NCBI RefSeq assembly: GCF_001440415.1
Contig: NZ_LLYA01000181.1
Span: forward strand, 224,822 to 288,821
Direction of reading: 5' to 3'
Origin: Bradyrhizobium retamae
GTDB lineage: Bacteria; Pseudomonadota; Alphaproteobacteria; Rhizobiales; Xanthobacteraceae
DNA: 64,000 nucleotides
Made by a program: the position numbers and the translations under genes. Below, piece after piece: positions 34,490-43,114 of this stretch. Under the pieces are notes generated by a model. It was not told where the DNA came from and searched no databases. It worked only from the letters and a program-made list of their open reading frames with translations. Every line of letters starts with the position of its first letter. The stretch's first letter is position 1.

Positions 34490-34888
34490 ATGACGCCGCT
34501 CGAAAAAATCCAGTCGATGAAGATGCCGTTTGCGGAACTGAAGGGAGTAACCTTCACGGAAGCCGGAATGGATCGGGTGGTCGCCAGGATGCTGGTGCGG
34601 CCGGACCTCTGTACGCTGCGGAACACAATTCACGGCGGCGCGATCATGGCCCTTGCGGATTCAGTCGGCGCTGCCGCGACCGTCATCAATCTGCCCGAGG
34701 ATGCCAAGGGCACCACCACGATCGAGAGCAAAACCAATTTTATCGGCGGCGCCAAGGAAGGCTCGACGGTGATCGCCACCGCGACGCCAGTGCATCGGGG
34801 ACGGCGCACGCAAGTCTGGCAGACGCGACTGGAGACCGAGGACGGCAGGCTGGTTGCGGTCGTCACGCAAACCCAGATGGTGCTGTAG
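34490..34888 (+). CDS. PaaI-type hotdog-fold thioesterase
   Basis: 132 residues, single hotdog domain. The PaaI/YigI element LRNTIHGGAIMALADSVGAA is present, followed by TTIESKTNFIGGAKEGSTV. Members hydrolyse acyl-CoA, often phenylacetyl-type. GGAGG lies just before the ATG. It is divergent from the BtuF-like gene and convergent with the aldoxime dehydratase gene, 2 bases apart. The CoA ester is unknown. Confidence 0.83.
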   Translation: MTPLEKIQSMKMPFAELKGVTFTEAGMDRVVARMLVRPDLCTLRNTIHGGAIMALADSVGAAATVINLPEDAKGTTTIESKTNFIGGAKEGSTVIATATPVHRGRRTQVWQTRLETEDGRLVAVVTQTQMVL

Positions 34889-34890
34889 CC

Positions 34891-35940
34891 TCAGGCCATC
34901 TCCACCGTCTGCACGGCGTTCAGCATTCCGGTTTGCGGATGACACTCCGCATATTCGAAAAGCTGTTCGTCGGCGCGGGCGACGGTGACCTCGTGGTACA
35001 GCCGCAGTTTTGCGGCCGGTCCCAGGGCCGACAGGTACTTCATGGCGGCGCCGAATATCCTGACATGGGTCGGATGCGATTCAGCCCAGCGCTCCAGCGC
35101 GGACAGGCTCTTCCACCAGCTCATGCCGTAGGACTTTTCGGTCGCTACGCCGTCGGGGCCTAAGACCGTCATGTAACGGTTGGCGTAGCAGCCGATCGAA
35201 CGTCCCTGGTCGCGGAGGAAATCCATGCCTTCGCGCAGCACCGGCTCGACATCGTCGAGGTACATCTTGCGCTCAGTGGCTTCGGTATCGCCCCAATCCT
35301 GGCCCGACCGGATCAGGCAGATATTGTCATGCGGGATGATCCGGATGCGCGTGCCGTCTCGGATCGCGCATGCCGAGCCCGACGCCGCCATCTCGCTGGT
35401 TTGCGACAACGGGATGCGATCGCGCATGCCGCCCCAATAGGCATGCTCCAAAACCTCGCCGCTCATGCCGTCGGCGAGAACGGCGACGCCTTCGGGCCTT
35501 CCGAGCGAAGAGAACAGCGTCTCATAGCCCTCGACGGATGGGTAAAGCGCCTCGATGAAGGTACCAAACCCGTTATTGGTCCGCTGCTCGCCGGTCCAGC
35601 GCTCGCGCATGGTGGGAAACCAGCGATCGAATTTTTGCCGGTCGTCCCAGTAGGCCACGGTGACGAGATTGGTGAAGCCGGCCTCGTCGATATAGCTCGC
35701 GCGGTCCCAGTGCGTTGGGCCGTCCGCGGCGGAGAACTCCGATGCAAGCCGGATCAGCGCCTGCTCTGCGGCGGTCGAGGGCGCGCCGCGAGTCTGGAGG
35801 CCGAAATAGGCCATCACCACCCGCGTCACGCTCGGCTTGTGCCGCGCCACGAAGGACGGGTAGGGCGGCGCATAATCGTCGCCGACGCGGCGGTGGCGGG
35901 TTCGTGCGGTTTGCAGATGTGCAGGGATCGCGGATTCCAT
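34891..35940 (-). CDS. Aldoxime dehydratase (haem-dependent, OxdA-like)
   Basis: 349 residues. Aldoxime dehydratases dehydrate aldoximes to nitriles using a b-type haem. Residues matching the characterised enzymes are present: the proximal His in SHPTHVRIFG (His289/292), the distal catalytic His316 in LRLYHEVTV, Ser212 in IRSGQDW and Arg in MRDRIPLSQ. AAGGAG lies seven bases before the ATG. It is immediately downstream of the nitrilase gene (28-base gap), so aldoxime to nitrile to acid is encoded as one unit. Chain specificity is not clear. Confidence 0.9.
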   Translation of the reverse strand: MESAIPAHLQTARTRHRRVGDDYAPPYPSFVARHKPSVTRVVMAYFGLQTRGAPSTAAEQALIRLASEFSAADGPTHWDRASYIDEAGFTNLVTVAYWDDRQKFDRWFPTMRERWTGEQRTNNGFGTFIEALYPSVEGYETLFSSLGRPEGVAVLADGMSGEVLEHAYWGGMRDRIPLSQTSEMAASGSACAIRDGTRIRIIPHDNICLIRSGQDWGDTEATERKMYLDDVEPVLREGMDFLRDQGRSIGCYANRYMTVLGPDGVATEKSYGMSWWKSLSALERWAESHPTHVRIFGAAMKYLSALGPAAKLRLYHEVTVARADEQLFEYAECHPQTGMLNAVQTVEMA

Positions 35941-35968
35941 CGGCCTGCTCCTTATCCGAATGAATGCG

Positions 35969-36982
35969 TCAGGCCTGCAGCCTGATTTCGCTCATGACCT
36001 CGGCATCGACAGGAAGCGAGAAATGCTCGACGCGGTTGGCGCGCGTAGTGTTGAGCAGCAGCCGCGTGACGTCGGGCCGCGAATAATGCCCGGCCGGATC
36101 GGCGGCGTTCTTCGCTACCCCAATCATGCCGAGGTCGATGTCGGCGTACAGAATGCCTTCCTGGTCGGGCGGAAGTTTCTCGGCCAGCGAACTACCGTCC
36201 GGCCCGTAGATCACGGCATGACCGCCGCCAACGTGCAGGAAGGCATGTTTTTCGGGGGTGTCGCAGAGTTCGTCGATCATGGCCTGCGAAACGACAGCGC
36301 AGGGGCCGAGGAAGAAGCACGAGCCTTCGACCGCATAGACCTTGCTGGCGGCGTTATTGACCTCATGGCCGAGCGCATGCGCGAACGGATCGTACAGCGA
36401 AAAACTCGGCCAGGCGCCGACATGGACCTGTTCGTTCTGGGCGTACATCGCGTATTTCGACAGCGGCTGCAGATGCTCCCAGCAGCACAAGGCACCGAGC
36501 CGTCCGACGTCGGTGCGGTCGTGGACGGCGAGATCGCTGCCATCGCCCTCACCGAACACGGTACGTTCGGCATGGGTCGGCCGCAGCTTTCGACGCTTGG
36601 CGATGGTCTCGCCGTCAGGCCCGATCAGCCATTGCGCGATATAGAGGCTTCCGCCGTCGCGTTCGGACAGCCCGAGCACGGCCGTTAGCTTGGCGCGCTT
36701 GACGGCTCGGCAGATCTTTTCCGCCTGTGGGCTGTCGAAGGCGAGCGAGTTGTCAAAGTAGCGCTGCACAAAACCGCGGCCGATCGCCCAGGCAGGCGCA
36801 CCGAGCCAGATCTGCCATGGGTACCCGGGAATAAAGGTCTCGGGAAACGCGATCAGCTTGGCGCCTTGCGCGGCGGCCTCTTCGATCAGCGCGATCGTCT
36901 TGTCCACGGTTGCGTCGAGATCGAGAAAAACCGGCGCCGCCTGGACCACCGCCACCTTGTATTTCTGATGAACCAGACCCAT
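35969..36982 (-). CDS. Nitrilase
   Basis: 337 residues, carbon-nitrogen hydrolase that converts nitriles directly to carboxylic acids. Catalytic triad: Glu48 in AFPETFIPGYP, Lys132 in AKRRKLRPTHAER, and Cys167 in GALCCWEHLQPL. Sequence fits aliphatic/arylacetonitrilases associated with aldoxime metabolism. GGAGG lies eight bases before the ATG. Genes run regulator, nitrilase, dehydratase on the same strand; a 174-base gap separates it from the regulator, so it likely has its own promoter there. Confidence 0.92.
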   Translation of the reverse strand: MGLVHQKYKVAVVQAAPVFLDLDATVDKTIALIEEAAAQGAKLIAFPETFIPGYPWQIWLGAPAWAIGRGFVQRYFDNSLAFDSPQAEKICRAVKRAKLTAVLGLSERDGGSLYIAQWLIGPDGETIAKRRKLRPTHAERTVFGEGDGSDLAVHDRTDVGRLGALCCWEHLQPLSKYAMYAQNEQVHVGAWPSFSLYDPFAHALGHEVNNAASKVYAVEGSCFFLGPCAVVSQAMIDELCDTPEKHAFLHVGGGHAVIYGPDGSSLAEKLPPDQEGILYADIDLGMIGVAKNAADPAGHYSRPDVTRLLLNTTRANRVEHFSLPVDAEVMSEIRLQA

Positions 36983-37156
36983 CGCATCATCCTCCCGCAG
37001 TGATGACTGACACTCGCTGACCCCGAGCCTACAGCCATGGCAGCGCGTGCCGCTTGTCCGCGGCGGAACGAAAACTTGTCTAAACCGGCAGGCGGACAGC
37101 GCGCGCGGCAGCGTCAGATGCGTGCGCGCGACGGGGAAGGAGAGGGGCGGGAGGCG

Positions 37157-38104
37157 TTATTTATGCTCGCGCCATTCGCGCGGCGAGATGCCGAAGCGCT
37201 GCTTGAAGATGCGGCTGAAATGGGCGAGGTCGTTGAAGCCCCAGGCGAAGGCGATCTCGCCGATGTGCCGGGCCTGGTAGGCGGGGTCGGCAAGATCTCG
37301 CTTGCAGCGCTCCAGCCGTTGCGCCTGCACATAGCTGCGGAACGAGGACTGTTCGGCGGCCATCAGATCGCTGGCATAACGCGGCGAGATTCCGACCGCC
37401 GCAGCAGCGCGCGGCAGCGATAATTCGGGATCGGAAAGATGCGTCAGGATATGGTTCTTGAGGCGATAGAGCAGCGCCGACCGGTGGGCGGACTGGTCCG
37501 GCAAGCGGGCATGCAGCCTTTCGGCAAGCGTCATCGCGAGCAGGTCGAGCGCCTGGTCGAGCAGGCGCGTTGCGGCGGCGGGATCAACGAGCTCGATGGT
37601 CTTGCTCACATTGCGCGCGAAATCATATGTCAGCCGTTCGAGCGGACGATCGCCTGCAAACGTCGTCGCGGTCAGACTATCGAATGAGCCGACGCGTTGT
37701 TGCAGCAGTTTGCGCGGCATCTGAAATATCGTCTGCGAAAAGCTGTCGTCGAAGCGCAGCTCGTAGGGGCGGGTGGTGTCGTAAATGACGAATTGTCCCG
37801 CCGAGACGACAGCCTCGCGGCCATCCTGGAAAACGCCGTTCACGCCATTGTTGCTCAGCGCCATCAGCACGAAATCTTCGCTGGCGCGGGCTATTCGCGA
37901 CGGCGTGCGGAATACCCGCTGTGCCGTGGAATCGACCTCCGTGAGCGCGATCTGTCCAATTCTGGATTGCGACACCGAGCCCCAAAACGCGCCGCGCATG
38001 TCCGATTTGCAGTCGAGCCCGACGAAGGTGTCGCACACGATGTCCTGCCACACCGCAAGCCGGCGCTCCGGAAGGCAAGATCTCGTGTCGAGCATGACAG
38101 CCAC
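37157..38104 (-). CDS. AraC-family regulator of the nitrile cluster (NitR-like)
   Basis: 315 residues. N-terminal ~200 form the AraC-binding-like sensor seen in NitR/FeaR-type regulators (FVLMALSNNGVNGVFQDGRE, then GQFVIYDTTRPYELRF). The C-terminal double helix-turn-helix starts LSLPRAAAAVGISPRYASDL and continues IGEIAFAWGFNDLAHFSRIF, ending ISPREWR. Start is GTG at 38104 with GGAG seven bases upstream. It sits next to nitrilase and dehydratase and is likely their activator, responding to an aldoxime or nitrile. Effector not tested. Confidence 0.85.
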   Translation of the reverse strand: MAVMLDTRSCLPERRLAVWQDIVCDTFVGLDCKSDMRGAFWGSVSQSRIGQIALTEVDSTAQRVFRTPSRIARASEDFVLMALSNNGVNGVFQDGREAVVSAGQFVIYDTTRPYELRFDDSFSQTIFQMPRKLLQQRVGSFDSLTATTFAGDRPLERLTYDFARNVSKTIELVDPAAATRLLDQALDLLAMTLAERLHARLPDQSAHRSALLYRLKNHILTHLSDPELSLPRAAAAVGISPRYASDLMAAEQSSFRSYVQAQRLERCKRDLADPAYQARHIGEIAFAWGFNDLAHFSRIFKQRFGISPREWREHK

Positions 38105-38364
38105 AATGGGTCTCCACGAACCATCCGGGTGCGTTGCCTGGGCTTGGCGTATTCAAAAATAAGCAAGGTCCATGCCCACTTTGCGCCGGGTGACGAACCT
38201 TAACAATTGGTTAATGGTCGGCCGGCTAAATTGCTGGAAATGCTGCCGTTATTTAAGGCAGTATACGGAGCGATCCGGTCTTGAATTCGATGCTGCGCCG
38301 CACAATATAGGTGGCCTAGGGATTCGACGCCTCCTCGAGGGTTTTCTCAGAGGAGTTTTGGACT

Positions 38365-38997
38365 ATGTACCTCACCGTTATTGCGGCTGCGCTTGCCGAT
38401 AGCAGCGTGCGCACGCTGAGCCAGCAGGAAGAACTGCCGCTATTGCGCGATCACCTGCTGCGGCTCGACCGCACCAGCCGCCGCGATCGTTTCCATGGCT
38501 TCATGGACGACAGCTTCATCGAGCGCTACGCCGAAAAATGCGCCGATGACGGCACGACGATCATCGCCTTCTTTGAAAACGGCGTGGTTCGCGGAGCGGC
38601 GGAGCTGCATCCGCCGGACCAGTCACCGGATTCGCTTCCCGAGATCGCTTTCAGCGTCGAAACGTCCGTGCGGCGTCGCGGCGTCGGCAGCATCCTGTTC
38701 CGCAAGCTGATCAAGGAAGCACGCGCCAAGGGCTATAAAAGCCTGCGGATCACTACCGGCGCGCAGAACGAGGCGATGCGCGCGCTCGCCAGCAAGTTTG
38801 GCGCGCAGCTTGTGTTCCGCCACGGCGAATCCACCGGCACGATCGATCTGACGAAGTATGATCAGGCCGAACTTGCGACGTCCTGGATCGAGAGCGTGCT
38901 GAATGCAACGCGAGGGGTGGTGGCTTTCAACCGCGCTTATCGGCGAATGTTGCTTCGTATGGCCGGGACCGCCCCGTCCGAGTGGGGGGCGTCTTAG
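38365..38997 (+). CDS. GNAT family N-acetyltransferase
   Basis: 210 residues with a GNAT core: FSVETSVRRRGVGSILFRKL is the acetyl-CoA pyrophosphate-binding element (R-x2-G-x-G), followed by LRITTGAQNEAMRALASKFG. The last ~60 residues are an unusual extension with no match I recognise. AGGAG lies nine bases before the ATG. The 260-base gap on the left holds the NitR and this gene's promoters. The hairpin set at 39020-39061 follows. Acceptor unknown. Confidence 0.8.
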   Translation: MYLTVIAAALADSSVRTLSQQEELPLLRDHLLRLDRTSRRDRFHGFMDDSFIERYAEKCADDGTTIIAFFENGVVRGAAELHPPDQSPDSLPEIAFSVETSVRRRGVGSILFRKLIKEARAKGYKSLRITTGAQNEAMRALASKFGAQLVFRHGESTGTIDLTKYDQAELATSWIESVLNATRGVVAFNRAYRRMLLRMAGTAPSEWGAS

Positions 38998-39019
38998 GGC
39001 GATCCGTACGTTCAATCTC

Positions 39020-39061
39020 GAGAATTGCCCAAAGCGTTGGGCAATTCCTTGGGCAATTCTC
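39020..39061. other. Three-arm inverted/direct repeat, possible terminator or RNA switch
   Basis: Arm 1 GAGAATTGCCCAA (39020-39032) can pair with arm 2 TTGGGCAATTC (39037-39047, loop AGCG) or with arm 3 TTGGGCAATTCTC (39049-39061, full 13 bases). Arms 2 and 3 are direct repeats, so two exclusive hairpins are possible. It lies between two converging genes and may be a bidirectional terminator. Confidence 0.55.
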
Positions 39062-39088
39062 GGCGCAATTCAGATAATCGCCGGCTTG

Positions 39089-39391
39089 TCAGGTGCCGGT
39101 ACGCTTGTCATTGCCAAAACGCCTGACGACGCGGCGCTCGACCACGACCGAACGCTGTGCGCCTTGCTCGCCTGTGATGACGCGGGTGGCCGATCGTGCC
39201 AGCGCACGGCCGGTCTTCTTCACTTCAGCCAGCACTTCCTCATAAGGCAGGCCCATCAGCGCGGCGGCGATTTCCGCCTGCTGCTGCTGATCGTCGGTGA
39301 TCCCCACCGCGGCGAAGATTGCCTCCTCTAGCGTCGGCGGATCCCGCCGAACACGTCGTGTGCCGTATTTCGTGTTCCAGTCTTCGCTCAT
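39089..39391 (-). CDS. Conserved hypothetical protein, 100 residues
   Basis: Soluble, charged, helix-rich: MSEDWNTKYGTRRVRRDPPT, LEEAIFAAVGITDDQQQQAE, then a basic tail (VVERRVVRRFGNDKR). The middle resembles a short DNA-binding-like helix, but no motif is certain. Not recognised beyond resemblance to small bradyrhizobial proteins. Convergent with the GNAT gene. Confidence 0.6.
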   Translation of the reverse strand: MSEDWNTKYGTRRVRRDPPTLEEAIFAAVGITDDQQQQAEIAAALMGLPYEEVLAEVKKTGRALARSATRVITGEQGAQRSVVVERRVVRRFGNDKRTGT

Positions 39392-39533
39392 AGGCGCCTC
39401 GCATTTGATTGCGGAGATACCTAGGTGCCCTAATGTTGCATTGCAATATGAATTTCGCTCGGCAATACAGCCATGCGTCTAACATCTTTCAAGTCCGGTA
39501 GCGCTGTACGGTTCGGCGTCACCGTGCTTGCCA

Positions 39534-40220
39534 TCATGGCGAGGGATTGCCGGCGACAGCCAGATCCAGCGGCTGTTGCGGCCAGCGCTTCAGCGCGGCA
39601 TGGCCGGCATCAGTCAGCACGTAGATGCCGCGCTCGGCGCGATCGAACCAGCCATAAACATTATGCAAGAGGATTTTTCCGGCATCGGGAATCTCCGCCC
39701 GCAAATCCCTGACGCGCCGCGGCCCGCCTGACAGCGCGGAGGCACAGGCCAGCGCCTGCTGACGGTACGCCGTCATGATCGGCGCGCGCGTCGATCCACC
39801 CATGACGGGATCGCCCTTGCGCTTCTGGTGCTCCGCGATCAGCCGCGAGCGCTTTTTGGGATCGCGGCGGGGCGCTGATGTCGGCGGCTTGACGAGTACT
39901 TCCACATCGCCGGTATTGGTGACAGCGAGCATGCCGAAGCCAAGCCGGCGGCACAGGTTACGATACCGCGCGTCGCTTTCGCGGCCCTTGCCGCGGGCGG
40001 ATAATTTAGCCGCAAGCCAGACCTCGTCGGCAGCGCCGGCGCGATCGACCGCCTGCAGGATCAGTTCCAGATTGAAGGAGAGCTTCAGTTCGCCGATCAC
40101 CACGATCGGCGGATCGTCGCCACTCAGCCCCACAAGATCGCAGCCGCCGACCTCGCCTTTGACGGTGAAGCCGAGCTTTTCGAGGAAGCGTTTGACGGGA
40201 AGATAAAGTGCGGTTTCCAA
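39534..40220 (-). CDS. DUF2161 family protein (PD-(D/E)XK-like)
   Basis: 228 residues. Near the start KRFLEKLGFTVKGEVGGCDL and IVVIGELKLSFNLELILQAV carry the D...E-x-K pattern of a restriction-endonuclease-like core, consistent with DUF2161 (annotated as a putative phosphodiesterase). A C-terminal winged-helix-like part follows (RRVRDLRAEIPDAGKILLHN). No biochemical function is established. Single gene, divergent from the GrlR-like gene. Confidence 0.78.
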   Translation of the reverse strand: METALYLPVKRFLEKLGFTVKGEVGGCDLVGLSGDDPPIVVIGELKLSFNLELILQAVDRAGAADEVWLAAKLSARGKGRESDARYRNLCRRLGFGMLAVTNTGDVEVLVKPPTSAPRRDPKKRSRLIAEHQKRKGDPVMGGSTRAPIMTAYRQQALACASALSGGPRRVRDLRAEIPDAGKILLHNVYGWFDRAERGIYVLTDAGHAALKRWPQQPLDLAVAGNPSP

Positions 40221-40412
40221 GGCAGGCTCCGGCGGCGCTGGCTGCCGCGACTCAACACGCCGAGCCTAGCCCAATTCCGGCAAAGCGTTTGATCGGATAG
40301 CCCCGGAGCGGCTATTGTCGGAGCGGGGACAAGGCCAGCGGCAATTTGAGGGAACCTGCGAATTGATCGTTCGCGGGTCAACAGGCATTTGCCGCTCCCA
40401 CAGCGAGTAGGC

Positions 40413-41126
40413 GTGTTGCAAGGGCTATACAAATTCCGCTTCACCACGGCGCGCGGCACGGGCAGCGGCGTGATGTTTGCGACCTCGGGCGGCAGACTGT
40501 ATGGCGGCGATTCCGGCTCTTCCTTTGTCGGTCACTTCACCGAAGCCGATGGCATTGTCACCTGCGAGGTTACGATGTCGCGCCACTATCACGATCCCAA
40601 ATACGTTCCGATGTTCGAAGTTGAACATGCCGTGATGAATTTCAGGGGCGCGCCCCGCGGCGAGGAGTTTCATTTTGAGGGCGGCAGCGCGGCCTTGCCC
40701 GGCATCCATTTCACGACGGTTCTGAGCCCTATCGATGATACCGACGCGCCACCTCCCGGTGCGGTCGGCCCTGACGGGATCGGAAACGGACTGTATTCCA
40801 TCCACATCCGTATGCTCGACGGGATCGATGCCGGCAGCACCGGTGTCATGATGCTGCAGGACGGCCGCATCAGGGGCGGCGACGCGTTCTTCGACTATGT
40901 CGGCGCGTACACGTCGGCGAACGGCAGATGGAAGGGCGAGCTCGTCAGCCGCGAGCATACCCCGGCCAAGGGCGAACGGCCGGTGTTTGGCGGCCATGAA
41001 GTCGGCATCGGCTTTTCCGGCACGTATGACCGCGACGGTGCGGAAGGCGAAGCCACCGCGCTCGCCGGTAAGCGCAGCATCCGCTTCAAGGCGGTGCTGC
41101 GAAAACTGGTGGATGTGGAGGGCTAA
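40413..41126 (+). CDS. Tandem GrlR-like barrel protein, paralogue 1
   Basis: 237 residues in two similar halves. Each half is like GrlR, the small beta-barrel that restrains the type III secretion activator GrlA: half 1 GLYKFRFTTARGTGSGVMFA...GRLYGGDSGSSFVG; half 2 NGLYSIHIRMLDGIDAGSTG...GRIRGGDAFFDYVGAY. The last ~70 residues (FGGHEVGIGFSGTYD...LAGKRSIRFKAVL) are shared closely with paralogues at 46346 and 48571. No type III genes are in the window. Start is uncertain: GTG at 40413 gives the same length as paralogue 2; TTG at 40389 is also open. Its stop overlaps the converging SDR stop by four bases. Confidence 0.72.
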   Translation: MLQGLYKFRFTTARGTGSGVMFATSGGRLYGGDSGSSFVGHFTEADGIVTCEVTMSRHYHDPKYVPMFEVEHAVMNFRGAPRGEEFHFEGGSAALPGIHFTTVLSPIDDTDAPPPGAVGPDGIGNGLYSIHIRMLDGIDAGSTGVMMLQDGRIRGGDAFFDYVGAYTSANGRWKGELVSREHTPAKGERPVFGGHEVGIGFSGTYDRDGAEGEATALAGKRSIRFKAVLRKLVDVEG

Positions 41127-41803
41127 ACCCTCCCGTTCACCGGCAGCAGCGCGCCGGTGACGGCGCTTGCGGCGTCGCTGGCGAGGAACAGGATCACGTC
41201 GGCTAGTTCCTTCGGCGTCACCCATTTGGTGAAATCGGCGTTCGGCATGCTGGCACGATTGGCCGCGGTGTCGATGATCGACGGCAGCACGGCATTGACC
41301 GTGATCTTGCCCTTGAGCTCGGCGGCGAGCGCCTCGGTGAGGCGGTGTACGCCGGCTTTTGAGGCGGCGTAGGCGCCCATGCCACTGCCTGCCTGCAGCG
41401 CGCCCATCGCGCCGATATTGACGATGCGGCCCGCGCCCGATGCGGCGAGATGCGGGATCGCCGCGCGCGAGGCGTTGAGCGCGGTCATGACGTTGAGCGC
41501 GTGCATCCGTTGCCAGGTCTTGGGATCACCCTCCGCCACCGTCTCGAAGGCAAAGCCGCCGGCGATGTTGATCAGCGCGTCGAGCTTGCCGAAATGCACG
41601 GCGGCGGCGTTGATGGCTTTTTTGGCTACCGCGGCATCGGTGAGGTCGACGCCGCCGAGTTCGAACAGGTCCGCCGTGGCCGGGACTTGCGTCGGGGCAT
41701 GGTCGACGCTCGCAATTCTTGCTCCCAACGCCAGCGCTTCGTCCACGACCACGCGGCCGAGCGCACCGAGCGCGCCCGTCACGACAATGACTTTTCCGTC
41801 CAT
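41123..41803 (-). CDS. Short-chain dehydrogenase/reductase
   Basis: 226 residues, classical SDR. Nucleotide-binding start VIVVTGALGALGRVV, NNAG-like INIAGGFAFET, and catalytic YAASKAG with Ser/Asn positions before it. GGAGG precedes the ATG at 41803 by six bases; the longer frame upstream is not coding. Substrate unknown. Converges with the first GrlR-like gene with four shared bases. Confidence 0.85.
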   Translation of the reverse strand: MDGKVIVVTGALGALGRVVVDEALALGARIASVDHAPTQVPATADLFELGGVDLTDAAVAKKAINAAAVHFGKLDALINIAGGFAFETVAEGDPKTWQRMHALNVMTALNASRAAIPHLAASGAGRIVNIGAMGALQAGSGMGAYAASKAGVHRLTEALAAELKGKITVNAVLPSIIDTAANRASMPNADFTKWVTPKELADVILFLASDAASAVTGALLPVNGRV

Positions 41804-42053
41804 GAAGGGCCTCCGCATGCGGATGAGGGAGCGCACCCTATCAGGAGATTCTCAATTCCAATGCGGCGAATTTCTGCATGACCGTTGGTCTCGCCAGCCC
41901 AAATTGTCGCGGCCCACGTCTGGCCGGAGGTGGCGAGCTACGTACGACGGCGGAATAGGGTGAAAATCGATAAAATTTGCCGGAGTTCTGTAAGCCGATT
42001 GCAGAATCCATTCGGTACAACAGGACTCCAACAAGAAGGCAGGGGGATTTGTC

Positions 42054-42254
42054 ATGGGTTTGCCGGATCACGGTTTACCGCTTGTTCAGCTTAAGGAGCA
42101 GCGGCGCGACCTCGTTGTAGCGCTGCAGAATCGCAGCGGTCCGGTCTCGAGCTGGGAATTGATGCAGATCGCAGCGATCCAGCAGGCAATCTCGGCGTTC
42201 GAGGACGTCATCGCCGATCTCGACGCCGAACTGGAAATGGAAGCGGCGGCCTGA
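42054..42254 (+). CDS. Small conserved hypothetical protein, 66 residues
   Basis: GGGGG lies seven bases before the ATG. The product is helical and acidic at the end (LKEQRRDLVVALQNRSGPVS, then IAAIQQAISAFEDVIADLDA), suggesting a short coiled-coil. Not recognised. Alone, 70 bases before the next gene. Confidence 0.6.
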   Translation: MGLPDHGLPLVQLKEQRRDLVVALQNRSGPVSSWELMQIAAIQQAISAFEDVIADLDAELEMEAAA

Positions 42255-42324
42255 GCCGTAAGCGCCGCCTTCCGGGCCGCTCCGGCTCGCTTTACGGCGG
42301 GCGTCTACCAGATAAGATGGCGCC

Positions 42325-43005
42325 ATGCGTCGCGATCTGGCATTTCGACTCGCGCTCCTCGCATTGTGCGTTCAGCCAATGGCTGGCGCCTATGCGCAGG
42401 CCTGCGTCGCCGATCAACATGGCAGCCTCGTATGCGGCGGGGGGAAGGACGCGATGCGCGTCTTCGCTGACACCATCTCGCCCTCGAAGAATTACGCCTT
42501 TGCCTGGCGCAGCGCGCAGGGCTTGCCATCCGGCCAGGATGTTCCCGCCGACGTCGAAAACGTCCTGATCCGTGTCACCGATGGCGCGGTGCTGACCACA
42601 CTCAGCGGTACCCATTGGGAGACGGGTGAAATCCGGGCGAACCGCTACGAACTGATTGCGGCCTGGTCGCCGGACAGCCGGGCCGTCGTCGAGGTGGCGA
42701 ACAGTCGTTGGGAGAGCGATTCCTTTGCCTATTACCTGATACACGGTGCGGCGGCGACCAAGCTCGATCTGCCTTGGTCGAGCCTGTCATGACGGCAAGG
42801 CTGCCGCCGCGAAACCGCCAGGGCAATTCATTCCGAGTGCATGGATCTGCCGGTGACACTTGATGCGCGCGGCCGCGTGCGCTTTACCGCGATGTTCTAT
42901 GCGCCCAAGGGCGAAACCAGCAACGACTACAAGGTGCAGGTCAACGTCAGGGCGAGAGGTGGCAAGCTGTCCGCGCAGGTCGTGTCGATGCAGCGGGTGA
43001 GGTGA
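42325..43005 (+). pseudogene. Exported protein gene interrupted by one in-frame TGA
   Basis: The frame reads from ATG 42325 to a TGA at 42790 (155 residues, signal peptide ending MAGAYAQ), then continues without any other stop to 43005 in the same frame, giving a 226-residue product if the TGA were a sense codon. The part behind the TGA (MDLPVTLDARGRVRFTAMFY...YKVQVNVRARGGKLSAQVVS) has the alternating pattern of a real beta-rich exported protein. Function not recognised. The strong terminator at 43014 directly follows the downstream end, supporting the longer gene. TGA is followed by C, a leaky context. Nonsense mutation, sequencing error or read-through remain open. Confidence 0.65.
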
Positions 43006-43013
43006 AGGCGGAT

Positions 43014-43060
43014 GAGAGCCCGGTTCTGATTGAATCAGAACCGGGCTCTCATTTTGTTTT
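43014..43060 (+). terminator. Strong intrinsic terminator
   Basis: GAGAGCCCGGTTCTGATT followed by its near-exact complement (18-base-pair stem with a one-base centre, 43014-43050), then ATTTTGTTTT. It lies nine bases past the distal stop of the interrupted gene, not the TGA at 42790. Confidence 0.85.
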
Positions 43061-43110
43061 GACGCGTTTTCTTCACGCGAACCGGAATCCACTTCGCCCG
43101 AAAACGCTAT
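43051..43110. repeat. Dispersed intergenic repeat, copy C
   Basis: ATTTTGTTTTGACGCGTTTT-CTTCACGCGAACCGGAATCC-ACTTCGCCCGAAAACGCTATG. It is the reverse complement of copy A (1034-1108) in most positions and shares both ends with copy B (18776-18866). It directly abuts the terminator. Confidence 0.65.
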
Positions 43111-43114
43111 GAAA

